From CAYXXZ01 sp050175615 (GTDB lineage Bacteria > Pseudomonadota > Gammaproteobacteria > Pseudomonadales > Porticoccaceae): DNA of 21,037 nucleotides. The stretch is from NCBI GenBank assembly GCA_050175615.1, contig JBFXIU010000034.1, forward strand, positions 1 through 21,037, written 5' to 3'. Within the stretch, counting starts at the first letter, position 1; the number at the start of each line of letters is the position of its first letter. The position numbers and the translations under genes are program-made. Below are positions 9,022-15,322 of this stretch, piece by piece. The notes below the pieces were generated by a model. The model was not told the DNA's origin, did not search any database, and saw only the letters and a program-made list of their open reading frames with translations.

Positions 9022-9156
9022 TCAAACCCCGGAAACAAGCCCTGTGGTCACCACCACCAACCAGGATGCGCTGAGCAGAACAATGGTGTTAATGGCACCC
9101 AGACTAACATCCAGGGCAAACCGGGATCTCCAGGGATCCCGGTGGTTACAGTTTTT
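9022..9156 (-). pseudogene. Possible fragment of an oxidase subunit III-like gene
   Basis: A 45-codon open stretch without a start codon ends in TGA at 9022-9024. Its last part reads ALDVSLGAINTIVLL followed by SASWLVVVTTGL, a hydrophobic helix that resembles WTGIINTLILLTSGLFVALAV in the intact subunit III gene at 9535-10140. It is bounded upstream by an in-frame TAG at 9157-9159. It could be the remnant of a second subunit III copy after a duplication, or a chance resemblance between hydrophobic helices. The rest of 8940-9254 shows nothing else I can interpret. Confidence 0.3.
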
Positions 9157-9254
9157 CTATCAGAAATAACAGCATTAATCGCCGTTAACACTGTACTCCT
9201 TATTGTTATTGAAAGTATCAGAGTTACCTGGCTGCAGGCGCCCCAGCGCCGCGA

Positions 9255-9530
9255 TCAGACTGGTGTGATCCAGAAGCCGACAACGAGGCACAGGGTTACC
9301 ACCAGTAACCAGGCATCAAATATTAATTGCCATGACAGCGGCGCGAATTTCAGCTCCATATAGTGGCGGAAAACAGCGCGGATTTTTATCGCCGCAACCA
9401 ACATAACGACAGCGGCCAGCAACTGACTGGTGAGGGCATGGAAGTAAACCAGCAAATTGGCGCCCAGGGTGGCGACGACAAGGAACGCCCAAACAATAAC
9501 AAGAAACCGTGAAGAAATGGCGCTACTCAT
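9255..9530 (-). CDS. Cytochrome c oxidase subunit IV/NorF-like membrane protein
   Basis: Small 91-residue membrane protein with three predicted helices: about 9-30 (LVIVWAFLVVATLGANLLVY), 36-54 (QLLAAVVMLVAAIKIRAVF) and 66-88 (QLIFDAWLLVVTLCLVVGFW). Size, topology and position directly after a subunit III-like gene match the prokaryotic subunit IV/NorF family, accessory subunits of heme-copper oxidases and nitric oxide reductases. The ATG lies 4 bp after the stop of the preceding gene, with a G-rich ribosome-binding site overlapping that gene's end, so the two are translationally coupled. No catalytic oxidase subunit is encoded in the window. Confidence 0.7.
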   Translation of the reverse strand: MSSAISSRFLVIVWAFLVVATLGANLLVYFHALTSQLLAAVVMLVAAIKIRAVFRHYMELKFAPLSWQLIFDAWLLVVTLCLVVGFWITPV

Positions 9531-9534
9531 ATCG

Positions 9535-10140
9535 CTAAACCCCCATCAAATACAGCAAAGGAAAAATAAAAATCCACAACAGGTCGACCATATGCCAGTA
9601 GAGGGCAACGGATTCGATATTGATCATCTCTTTGTTGTCTATCTTTTTATCAGCCAGCCTGAACCAGAGCGCCGCGAGAGCAATCATGCCACCGAGAAAA
9701 TGAAGAAAGTGGGCGCCGGTCATTGTGTAGTAGTACATATAAAAGTCGTTGGTATACATGGTGATGTCCTGGGACAGCTTGTCGCTGTACTCAAACATCT
9801 TGTTAATACCAAAACCCAGCCCTATCACAAAGGATGCCAGTATCCAGCTGCGGGCTTGTCTAACCTGGCCGCGTTTCGCCGCCTGTACCGCGAGGGCGAC
9901 AAAAAGACCACTGGTGAGCAAAATCAGGGTGTTAATAATGCCCGTCCAATTGTTGAGCGTTGCGGAAGACTCGTTGAACACTGCAAGCTGGTCGTAACGC
10001 TGGACGAGAAAGTCGACGAAAATCATGCCAAAAACAACAATATCGGCAAGAATAAAGGTAAGCACGCCCATCACCTGATGCGGGACAATTCCGGCGTGAC
10101 TGCGTTCAAGGGGCAATGGAGAAGCCAAAGTATCTGTCAT
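9535..10140 (-). CDS. Cytochrome c oxidase subunit III/NorE-like protein
   Basis: 201-residue five-helix membrane protein of the heme-copper oxidase subunit III family. Family hallmarks are TGAHFLHFLGG (about residues 132-142) and IESVALYWHMVDLLWIFIFP near the C-terminus, and it has the short five-helix form typical of NorE rather than the seven-helix CoxC. The first helix has ADIVVFGMIF. A good ribosome-binding site (GAGGA) lies just before the ATG. It is the middle gene of a three-gene operon and has no subunit I or II beside it. Subunit III is not itself catalytic, so its partner is unknown: an oxidase encoded elsewhere, or the six-helix protein upstream. Confidence 0.85.
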   Translation of the reverse strand: MTDTLASPLPLERSHAGIVPHQVMGVLTFILADIVVFGMIFVDFLVQRYDQLAVFNESSATLNNWTGIINTLILLTSGLFVALAVQAAKRGQVRQARSWILASFVIGLGFGINKMFEYSDKLSQDITMYTNDFYMYYYTMTGAHFLHFLGGMIALAALWFRLADKKIDNKEMINIESVALYWHMVDLLWIFIFPLLYLMGV

Positions 10141-10166
10141 GATATTCCTCTATGTCAGGTTTTGAA

Positions 10167-10922
10167 TTATTTAGCAACCGCTAGATCTGCCAACATTGCC
10201 GCCCGCTCTTTTTCCAGCCGCGGTATCGCCTTGAAGACGTAATAGGTAATGATCACGATATAGAAAAACCATACCAGGAACTCTACCCAGAAGTTCAGCC
10301 AACCCTGACGGGCAAACAAACCGCTTTTAAAGAAGGGCATCAACAGTTCAAACAAAAAGCTGATACCTGCCCAGATGGAAAACCAGCAGGCCCAACCCGG
10401 AAACAGGGGTTTGGCCCGTTGATCCGTCAAACCGGCAACACCGACGGCAATCATGGGAATAGTGGTAATGGCGTAGAACATATCAATCAACAGCCAGCCC
10501 TGGTCATAAAGCATTTGCAGAGTAACGGCATCGAGAACGTCGGGGCGATAAGAAGCGGTAAGCCAAAATACGGATGAAGTAACCAATGGCACCACCGTGA
10601 GCCCGCCGCCCCACATTTGCAACTTGGGAATTATGTCGCTTTCATTGGGGTTAATCATTTCCATCACTTTGGTGATGGACAGGGTCCAGGGCAAGTAAAG
10701 AACGCCAAAAAGCATGGCGCCAGCCATTCCCGCGCGGGTTTCGTTGTAGTTAGTACGAAAATGTTCGGCCATCTGCTCTGCCGTCCAGTCTGCGGGGATG
10801 GGGGGAATGTTGGATCCCAGAGCGCCCCAGAAAAACAGAAACGCCGCAAGAAACACGGGACCCATGGCGGCACAGAGCCGCCAGTACTTGAAATAGGCCT
10901 CATTGGTTAGCGTAGTATTCAC
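10167..10922 (-). CDS. Six-helix membrane protein of unknown function
   Basis: 251 residues, not recognised. About six transmembrane helices can be placed: 16-36 (LCAAMGPVFLAAFLFFWGAL), 68-88 (AGAMLFGVLYLPWTLSI), then near 105-123, 140-165, 178-200 and 212-235. A soluble loop of about 30 residues after helix 1 contains PADWTAEQMAEHFRTNYNETRAG, here split as PADWTAEQMAEHF and RTNYNETRAG. The C-terminus is basic and cytoplasmic (PRLEKERAAML). No heme-binding or copper-binding pattern is evident. AGAGGA upstream of the ATG is a strong ribosome-binding site. It is the first clear gene of the operon, 26 bp before the subunit III-like gene, so it probably works in the same membrane complex. Confidence 0.75.
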   Translation of the reverse strand: MNTTLTNEAYFKYWRLCAAMGPVFLAAFLFFWGALGSNIPPIPADWTAEQMAEHFRTNYNETRAGMAGAMLFGVLYLPWTLSITKVMEMINPNESDIIPKLQMWGGGLTVVPLVTSSVFWLTASYRPDVLDAVTLQMLYDQGWLLIDMFYAITTIPMIAVGVAGLTDQRAKPLFPGWACWFSIWAGISFLFELLMPFFKSGLFARQGWLNFWVEFLVWFFYIVIITYYVFKAIPRLEKERAAMLADLAVAK

Positions 10923-10985
10923 AGTTATTTCCTCTTTAATCTGTATGGATTTTTTATTTCGGATCCGCTTCTCACGGGTTGTTAA

Positions 10986-11315
10986 CTATAGTTTTGAAAC
11001 AACGGGTTTAGCCAACAGCTCAATACTTGCGCTGGAAAACAGGTTTATTTCCTTCTCTTTCCACCTGCGCCTGTGTCGGATCTTGGCCTTACTTCTGTCC
11101 TTGATTTCAACACTGGCGACTCCATGGAACCTGCCACTAATGACAATTATGTCATCAGCGGCTTGTGAAAATACCCCAACTGTCTGCACTATCCATCCCG
11201 AAATGCAATTTACAGACTGAAATTCGGGCTTTTCATGGATATAACGGCTCCAGGTACGCAGTTCAGAACAATACCACTGAACCAGCAACACCTCAGGATC
11301 GAACAGCAGCCACAA
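10986..11315 (-). CDS. Doubtful small ORF upstream of the membrane operon
   Basis: A 109-codon frame that can only start at TTG (11315) or other non-ATG codons and has no convincing Shine-Dalgarno. Part of it (TVGVF, then ADDIIVISGRF and KDRSKAKIRHRRR) faintly recalls small beta-strand proteins, but I cannot name a family. It lies between the leftward promoter at 11456-11485 and the operon start at 10922, so if real it would be the operon's first gene. The alternative is that it is a long untranslated leader. Confidence is low. Confidence 0.25.
   Translation of the reverse strand: MWLLFDPEVLLVQWYCSELRTWSRYIHEKPEFQSVNCISGWIVQTVGVFSQAADDIIVISGRFHGVASVEIKDRSKAKIRHRRRWKEKEINLFSSASIELLAKPVVSKL
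11137..11158. promoter_or_regulatory. Possible fourth LuxR-type box
   Basis: A perfect dyad ATGACA (11140-11145), ATTA, TGTCAT (11150-11155) has the same form as the core of box 1 in the array (TTGACA, four bases, TGTCAA). Over 22 bases it agrees with the recalled Vibrio LuxR consensus at 13 positions. It also falls within the doubtful frame 10986-11315, where it would encode ADDIIVIS, so it may be coincidental. Confidence 0.25.
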
Positions 11316-11359
11316 AGGTCAATCAATTAGCCGCTTGATTCCCGTAAACCATCTGCTGC

Positions 11360-11380
11360 GCAGTCGCCTCAAGCGACTGC
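11360..11380 (-). repeat. Perfect 8-bp hairpin in the leader region
   Basis: GCAGTCGC (11360-11367) and GCGACTGC (11373-11380) are perfect complements around the 5-base loop CTCAA. It lies about 70 nt downstream of the predicted start of the leftward transcript. No run of T follows on either strand, so it is not a classic terminator. It may be a leader structure or part of an untranslated RNA. Confidence 0.45.
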
Positions 11381-11444
11381 TTGCGGCTGGCCTTGCTTGA
11401 CAAGATTGCGAGTAGATTTTGCAACCAGCGGCTCATCATCGCCT

Positions 11445-11510
11445 TGTCGCAGCAAATTATCAATAAATATTGACACTGTTGTCAACACATATTGACAACT
11501 TTATCAACAA
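11445..11510. promoter_or_regulatory. Three abutting 22-bp LuxR/HapR-type operator boxes
   Basis: Boxes occupy 11445-11466, 11467-11488 and 11489-11510 with no gap. The recalled Vibrio LuxR consensus has half-sites TTATTGATAAA and TTTATCAATAA. The third box reads ATATTGACAAC then TTTATCAACAA, an 18 of 22 match. The middle box (14 of 22) has a perfect core dyad TTGACA (11470-11475), CTGT, TGTCAA (11480-11485). The first has one good half, ATTATCAATAA (10 of 11), and a poor other half. The 22-bp period is about two helical turns, placing the boxes on one DNA face. A LuxR/HapR-type regulator is encoded at 8241-8939. Repeats and phasing are directly visible; binding is inferred. Confidence 0.6.
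11456..11485 (-). promoter_or_regulatory. Leftward sigma-70 promoter inside the operator array
   Basis: Reading leftward, a perfect -35 TTGACA (11480-11485) and -10 GATAAT (11456-11461; five of six) are separated by 18 bp. The predicted start is near 11449. The -35 is one arm of the middle box and the -10 overlaps the left box, so occupancy by the regulator should block RNA polymerase. The transcript would run toward the six-helix/subunit III/subunit IV operon, with a leader of about 530 nt if no gene intervenes. Confidence 0.55.
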
Positions 11511-11764
11511 AGGCGGCAAAAATCTTCATGCCTGAGAATTTGGCACCCATTTTGGCAAGTGGAAAACGCCCGCTTTTTCTTGGGGGGCGCTCATCAGGAA
11601 ATATTAACTTTCCACCCAGCCCTGAAGTAACAGATGTTCGCCGACCAGGGCAACACAGCACCCCTCAAGCCGAAAACCGCCCCAGAGCTGGGTACGGAAA
11701 GAACATTGATCTGTTTTTTCCGCCCTATTCTAAGCAGGGGAAATCAATCACACCGAGAGCGTGA
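11492..11764 (+). pseudogene. Doubtful plus-strand ORF, possibly a gene remnant
   Basis: A 90-codon frame opening with TTG inside the operator array; its first ATG is at 11528. The stretch LAPILASGKRPLFLGGRS followed by SGNINFPPSP is reminiscent of the start of DUF35 OB-fold proteins (pattern LLGGR...FPP), but the zinc-binding cysteines and the OB domain are absent and the rest is unlike the family. It runs tail to tail with acs. It may be a 5' remnant of a lost gene or not coding at all. Confidence 0.2.
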
Positions 11765-11775
11765 CTTTGATTTCC
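11739..11775 (-). terminator. Long hairpin at the 3' end of acs
   Basis: GGAAATCAA (11739-11747) pairs perfectly with TTGATTTCC (11767-11775), and the stem continues with TCAC (11748-11751) and GTGA (11761-11764) after a two-base bulge, giving 13 bp. It begins 10 bp after the acs stop codon. There is no T-tract after it on the acs strand, so it is either a Rho-assisted end or an mRNA 3'-protecting hairpin rather than a standard intrinsic terminator. Confidence 0.45.
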
Positions 11776-11784
11776 AGATTACCC

Positions 11785-13722
11785 TCAGCGATTGAGCCTG
11801 TTGTCAATTAATTGATCCACCACCGATGGATCCGCCAGGGTTGAGGTGTCGCCGAGGTTTTCCAGTTCATTGGCGGCAACTTTGCGGAGAATGCGCCGCA
11901 TGATTTTGCCGGATCGGGTTTTTGGCAATCCCGGCGCCCACTGAATCAAATCCGGCTTGGCAAAATGGCCGATCTCTTCAGCGCACAGAGCCACCAATTC
12001 CTTGCGGAAGTTGTCGCTGGGTTCGACGCCGGACATCAGGGTGACATAGGCGTAAATTCCCTGCCCCTTGATTTTGTGGGGATAGCCGACAACCGCGGCT
12101 TCAGCCACTCGCGGATGGAGCACCAGGGCGCTTTCAATTTCAGCGGTGCCCATACGGTGCCCGGAAACATTGAGCACATCGTCAATGCGACCGGTGATCC
12201 AGTAATAGCCGTCCTCGTCCCGACGCGCACCATCGCCAGTGAAATAGTAACCGGGGTAGGTGGAAAAATAGGTGTCCATTAGGCGCTGATGATCGCCATA
12301 GACCGTGCGAATCTGGCCAGGCCAGGATGACTTGATTACCAGACTGCCCTCCCCTGCCCCTGTAATTTCCCTGCCCTCCCCGTCCAGTAGAGCGGGTTGA
12401 ATGCCAAAAAATGGGTAAGTAGCAGAACCAGGCTTCAAGTCTGTAGCCCCCGGCAGCGGTGTTAGCATATGGGCGCCTGTTTCCGTCTGCCACCAGGTAT
12501 CCACGATGGGGCAGCGATTTTTACCGACAACGCGGAAATACCATTCCCAGGCTTCCGGATTAATAGGTTCACCCACAGTGCCGAGCAGTTTCAGTGAATC
12601 CAGAGAACAGCGCTCGACGAATTCATCCCCCGCGCCCATCAGGGAGCGCAACGCGGTAGGTGCCGTATAGAATTGGTTGACTCTGTGTTTGTCACACACC
12701 TGCCAGAATCTGGATGCATCTGGATACGTGGGCACTCCCTCAAACATCAAGCTGGTCGCGCCATTGCACAGCGGGCCGTAGACAATGTAGGAATGACCGG
12801 TTACCCAGCCCACATCAGCGGTACACCAGTAAACGTCTCCGTCCTTGTAGTCGAAGGTATATTTGTGGGACACGGCCGCCTGCAACAAATAGCCGGCGGT
12901 GGTGTGCAGCACACCCTTGGGTTTACCCGTAGAGCCGGATGTATAAAGAATAAACAGCGGATCTTCAGAATCCATCACCGCCGGTTCACAAACCTCATCC
13001 ACTGTCTGGATCGCCTCGTGATACCAGATATCCCTGTCAGGGTGCATATGCATATGCCCGCCAGTGCGCTCAACCACTATGCAAGTATGCACGCTGGGGC
13101 ATTCACGCAGAGCCTGATCGGTATTTTCCTTGAGGGGATGGACACGACCACCGCGCACGCTTTCGTCGGCGGTAATCACTACCTGGCAATCGGAGTCGAG
13201 GATTCTGTCCCGCAGGGCGTCCGGCGAAAAACCGCCAAACACCACGGAATGGACGGCACCTATGCGGGCGCAGGCAAGCATGGCGTAGGCAGCCTCGGGA
13301 ATCATCGGCATATAGATGCAAACCCTGTCGCCTTTTTTAACACCGCGCTGGCGCAACAGGTTACCCAGCAAGGACACCTGGCGATGGAGCTCGCGATAGC
13401 TGATATGCTTATCCTGGCCGGGCTCGTCGGCCTCCCAGATAAAGGCCGTCTGATCTCCGCGCGCGTCCAGGTGGCGATCGATACAATTGACACTGACATT
13501 CAACTTGCCGCCATCAAACCAGCGCGCCAGTCCGCGATCGAAATCCTGCTCGCAAACGGTTTGCCACTCTTTGTCCCAGAGCAGAAACTCCCGGGCTTGC
13601 TCAGCCCAGAACTGGTCTGGCTGCTCCACAGAAGATCGGTACATTTCTTCGTATTTTTGTTTGTTGATATATGCGGATTGCTGCCATTGCTCTGGCACAG
13701 GATGCAAAATTACTTGGCTCAT
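11785..13722 (-). CDS. acs: Acetyl-CoA synthetase
   Basis: Activates acetate to acetyl-CoA through acetyl-AMP, allowing growth on or scavenging of acetate. At 645 residues it has normal length. The ANL-superfamily P-loop motif is at about 258-271 (ILYTSGSTGKPKG); WWQTETGA and the YFTGDGARRDEDGYYWITGR region are present. The C-terminal PKTRSGKIMRR contains the conserved lysine (about Lys606) whose acetylation inactivates the enzyme in this family. It stands alone: 331 bp of non-coding DNA precede it, and the regulatory region with LuxR-type boxes follows its 3' end. In Vibrio fischeri a LuxR/HapR homologue controls the acetate switch through acs, which gives the location added interest. The acs promoter itself was not clearly identified. 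Confidence 0.97.
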   Translation of the reverse strand: MSQVILHPVPEQWQQSAYINKQKYEEMYRSSVEQPDQFWAEQAREFLLWDKEWQTVCEQDFDRGLARWFDGGKLNVSVNCIDRHLDARGDQTAFIWEADEPGQDKHISYRELHRQVSLLGNLLRQRGVKKGDRVCIYMPMIPEAAYAMLACARIGAVHSVVFGGFSPDALRDRILDSDCQVVITADESVRGGRVHPLKENTDQALRECPSVHTCIVVERTGGHMHMHPDRDIWYHEAIQTVDEVCEPAVMDSEDPLFILYTSGSTGKPKGVLHTTAGYLLQAAVSHKYTFDYKDGDVYWCTADVGWVTGHSYIVYGPLCNGATSLMFEGVPTYPDASRFWQVCDKHRVNQFYTAPTALRSLMGAGDEFVERCSLDSLKLLGTVGEPINPEAWEWYFRVVGKNRCPIVDTWWQTETGAHMLTPLPGATDLKPGSATYPFFGIQPALLDGEGREITGAGEGSLVIKSSWPGQIRTVYGDHQRLMDTYFSTYPGYYFTGDGARRDEDGYYWITGRIDDVLNVSGHRMGTAEIESALVLHPRVAEAAVVGYPHKIKGQGIYAYVTLMSGVEPSDNFRKELVALCAEEIGHFAKPDLIQWAPGLPKTRSGKIMRRILRKVAANELENLGDTSTLADPSVVDQLIDNRLNR

Positions 13723-14053
13723 AGAACTACCCCATCAAATTGTTTTTTACCAGAAAGCAGTCGGCTTTAGGCGCTCGCAGTGAGAAAAAGTCCGGTTTCA
13801 GCGATTTTGTTTGCAAATTTGCGATCAACAGTGGTTCTGTTTAGCAAAAATTTACACAAAAATAACCAGGTTCGACTTTTGCGCAGCACGACAGTCCTGA
13901 GTGCGACAGCCTTCTAGCAGCCTTTCACCTCTGCACAGGGAAGTGCAAAGGGATCAGTTTAGTTGCCCTGGCAGGAGGGGTAAAGAGATAAAAGTTTGTT
14001 GGCGCAGGAATAAGACTTTGTTATGAAGATGCCTGCGCCGCAGGACAGATCGC
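13723..14053. other. Intergenic region between panD and acs
   Basis: This 331-bp stretch should hold the acs promoter and the end of the panD transcript. A 10-bp palindrome GCAAATTTGC (13813-13822) lies about 95 bp upstream of the acs ATG and could be an operator; over 22 bp it agrees with the LuxR consensus at only 13 positions. I found no convincing sigma-70 or sigma-54 promoter. The inverted repeat at 14001-14039 is described separately. No gene is seen. Confidence 0.5.
14001..14039 (-). terminator. Inverted repeat downstream of panD
   Basis: GGCGCAGG (14001-14008) and CCTGCGCC (14032-14039) are perfect 8-bp complements with a 23-base loop, starting 14 bp after the panD stop. On the panD strand the stem is followed by AACAAACTTTTATC, only weakly T-rich. 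It probably marks the 3' end of the dnaB-panC-panD transcript, but it is not a textbook terminator. Confidence 0.4.
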
Positions 14054-14437
14054 TCAGGAGGCGACCTGCATGGGAATGGTATTGGATGTGCGTTCGACGG
14101 TGTTGTCGGCGTGCAGATAGACAAGACGGGGCTTGTGCTTTGCCGCTTCTTTATCGTCAAACTGACCGTAGGTGGCAATAATAACCCTATCACCCATCTG
14201 GACTTTGCGGGCTGCCGCGCCGTTCATGGAATTGGTGCCGGAGCCGGGCTCGGCCTTGATAATGTAGGTGGTAAAGCGTTCGCCATTGTTGACGTTGTAA
14301 ATATCAATCTGCTCAAATTCACGCATACCTGCCAATTCAAGGAGGTTGGAGTCAATGGCGCAGGAGCCGTCATACCAAAGTTCGGCCTGGGTCACAGAAG
14401 CCATGTGGAGCTTCGCTTTCAGCATGTTAGTGAGCAT
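14054..14437 (-). CDS. panD: Aspartate 1-decarboxylase
   Basis: Makes beta-alanine from aspartate for pantothenate and coenzyme A. It is a pyruvoyl enzyme made as a proenzyme; the self-cleavage site Gly-Ser lies in YDGSCAID at residues 24-25, exactly where E. coli PanD is cut. Conserved NGERFTTYII and NGAAAR follow. The ATG at 14437 gives 127 residues and is preceded by AGAGGT at good spacing; a GTG nine bases upstream is rejected because it lies within that ribosome-binding site. It overlaps the panC stop by 11 bp, indicating translational coupling with panC. Confidence 0.96.
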   Translation of the reverse strand: MLTNMLKAKLHMASVTQAELWYDGSCAIDSNLLELAGMREFEQIDIYNVNNGERFTTYIIKAEPGSGTNSMNGAAARKVQMGDRVIIATYGQFDDKEAAKHKPRLVYLHADNTVERTSNTIPMQVAS

Positions 14438-15299
14438 TTGATTCACCTCTAGTCAGGGAGAGAGAAAGGTTGTCAATGAGACGCGCACCTTCGGTGTACA
14501 TGGCGCCGAGAATCGTAATCTCATCATCATCTACAGCCGCTGGCTCAAGGGACTTACTGTTACAGATCGACAAATAGTCGACTCGAAACCCCTTTTCGAC
14601 AATGCGCTGCCTACCTTGTTCCTCAAGTTGAGTAAAATCCCGCTCTCCGTTGCGGACAGACTCCACCATCCATTGCAGTGTTTCGTAAAGAACACTGACC
14701 CTGGGTCGTTCGACGGCGCTAATATAGCCATTTCGCGAACTCATTGCCAGCCCGTCAGTCTCCCGATGAATGGGAGCTGCGGTAATTTTAATGTCCATAC
14801 ACAGGTCTTCGGTCATACGGCGAATAACCGCGAGCTGCTGATAATCCTTGATGCCAAAAATAGCTTCATCGGGCTGAACAATATTGAAAAGCTTGGTGAC
14901 CACTGTAGTGACACCTTCGAAATGGCCGGGTCTGCTGGCGCCGCACAGAATATCCGTCATCGAGGAGCAGATCACTCGAGTCTGTGTATCGAGACCATTT
15001 GGGTACATCTCACTGTCCGCAGGATGAAATAAATAATCACAGCCCGCCGCAGTCAGCTTATCGACATCTTCACGAATGGTGCGAGGGTACCTGTCCCAGT
15101 CCTCATTGAGGCCAAACTGCAGGGCGTTGACAAAAATCGAACACACCACGATGTCGTTGTGCTCCCTCGCCGATCGCACCAGCTCAATGTGCGCGCCGTG
15201 AAGGTTGCCCATGGTCGGCACAAAACCAATGCGCAAACCTTCCTTTCGACATTTTTTAAGTTCTTCGCGCAACCCTTTAATTGTATGAAATATTTTCAT
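14427..15299 (-). CDS. panC: Pantothenate synthetase (pantoate--beta-alanine ligase)
   Basis: Joins pantoate and beta-alanine using ATP. It has 290 residues, normal for the family. PTMGNLHGAH (28-37) keeps both catalytic histidines (34 and 37), but the usual LHxGH is LHGAH. VNALQF (57-62) has Ala where most enzymes have Pro (NPxQF), and FGIKDYQQ (148-155) has Ile where FGEKD or FGKKD is usual; Lys151 and Asp152 remain. SRPGHFEGVTTVV and the SSRNGY motif are intact. It is therefore probably active but divergent. The start lies 23 bp after dnaB and it overlaps panD. No panB is nearby, whereas panB-panC is the common pairing. Confidence 0.94.
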   Translation of the reverse strand: MKIFHTIKGLREELKKCRKEGLRIGFVPTMGNLHGAHIELVRSAREHNDIVVCSIFVNALQFGLNEDWDRYPRTIREDVDKLTAAGCDYLFHPADSEMYPNGLDTQTRVICSSMTDILCGASRPGHFEGVTTVVTKLFNIVQPDEAIFGIKDYQQLAVIRRMTEDLCMDIKITAAPIHRETDGLAMSSRNGYISAVERPRVSVLYETLQWMVESVRNGERDFTQLEEQGRQRIVEKGFRVDYLSICNSKSLEPAAVDDDEITILGAMYTEGARLIDNLSLSLTRGESNAH

Positions 15300-15322
15300 A
15301 TAAAATTCTCTACAAAGATAGG

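Larger units (their letters stand above)
10923..11784. other. Mostly non-coding 860-bp region rich in dyads
   Basis: This stretch between the membrane operon and acs holds no secure gene. From right to left it has a hairpin at the acs 3' end (11739-11775), a doubtful plus-strand frame (11492-11764), the three-box operator array (11445-11510) over a leftward promoter (11456-11485), a perfect hairpin (11360-11380), a doubtful minus-strand frame (10986-11315), and a further box-like dyad (11137-11158). Near the operon, GTTGTT (10978-10983) and AACAAC (10998-11003) flank the palindrome AACTATAGTT. The density of dyads marks it as a regulatory region. Confidence 0.6.

Noticed and set aside
10978..11003. 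Additional LuxR-type box or promoter at the GTTGTT/AACAAC dyad
   Set aside because: Centred on the dyad it matches the consensus at only about half the positions, and no -35 at acceptable spacing accompanies TATAGT.
11140..11155. FNR/DNR/NnrR-type site for an oxidase operon
   Set aside because: Those sites have TGAC and GTCA separated by four bases, or TTGAT-N4-ATCAA; here TGAC and GTCA are six apart, which fits the LuxR-type box better.
12673..13770. 365-codon frame on the plus strand
   Set aside because: It is antisense to acs, which is certain; its translation has no recognisable domain and follows from the codon bias of acs.
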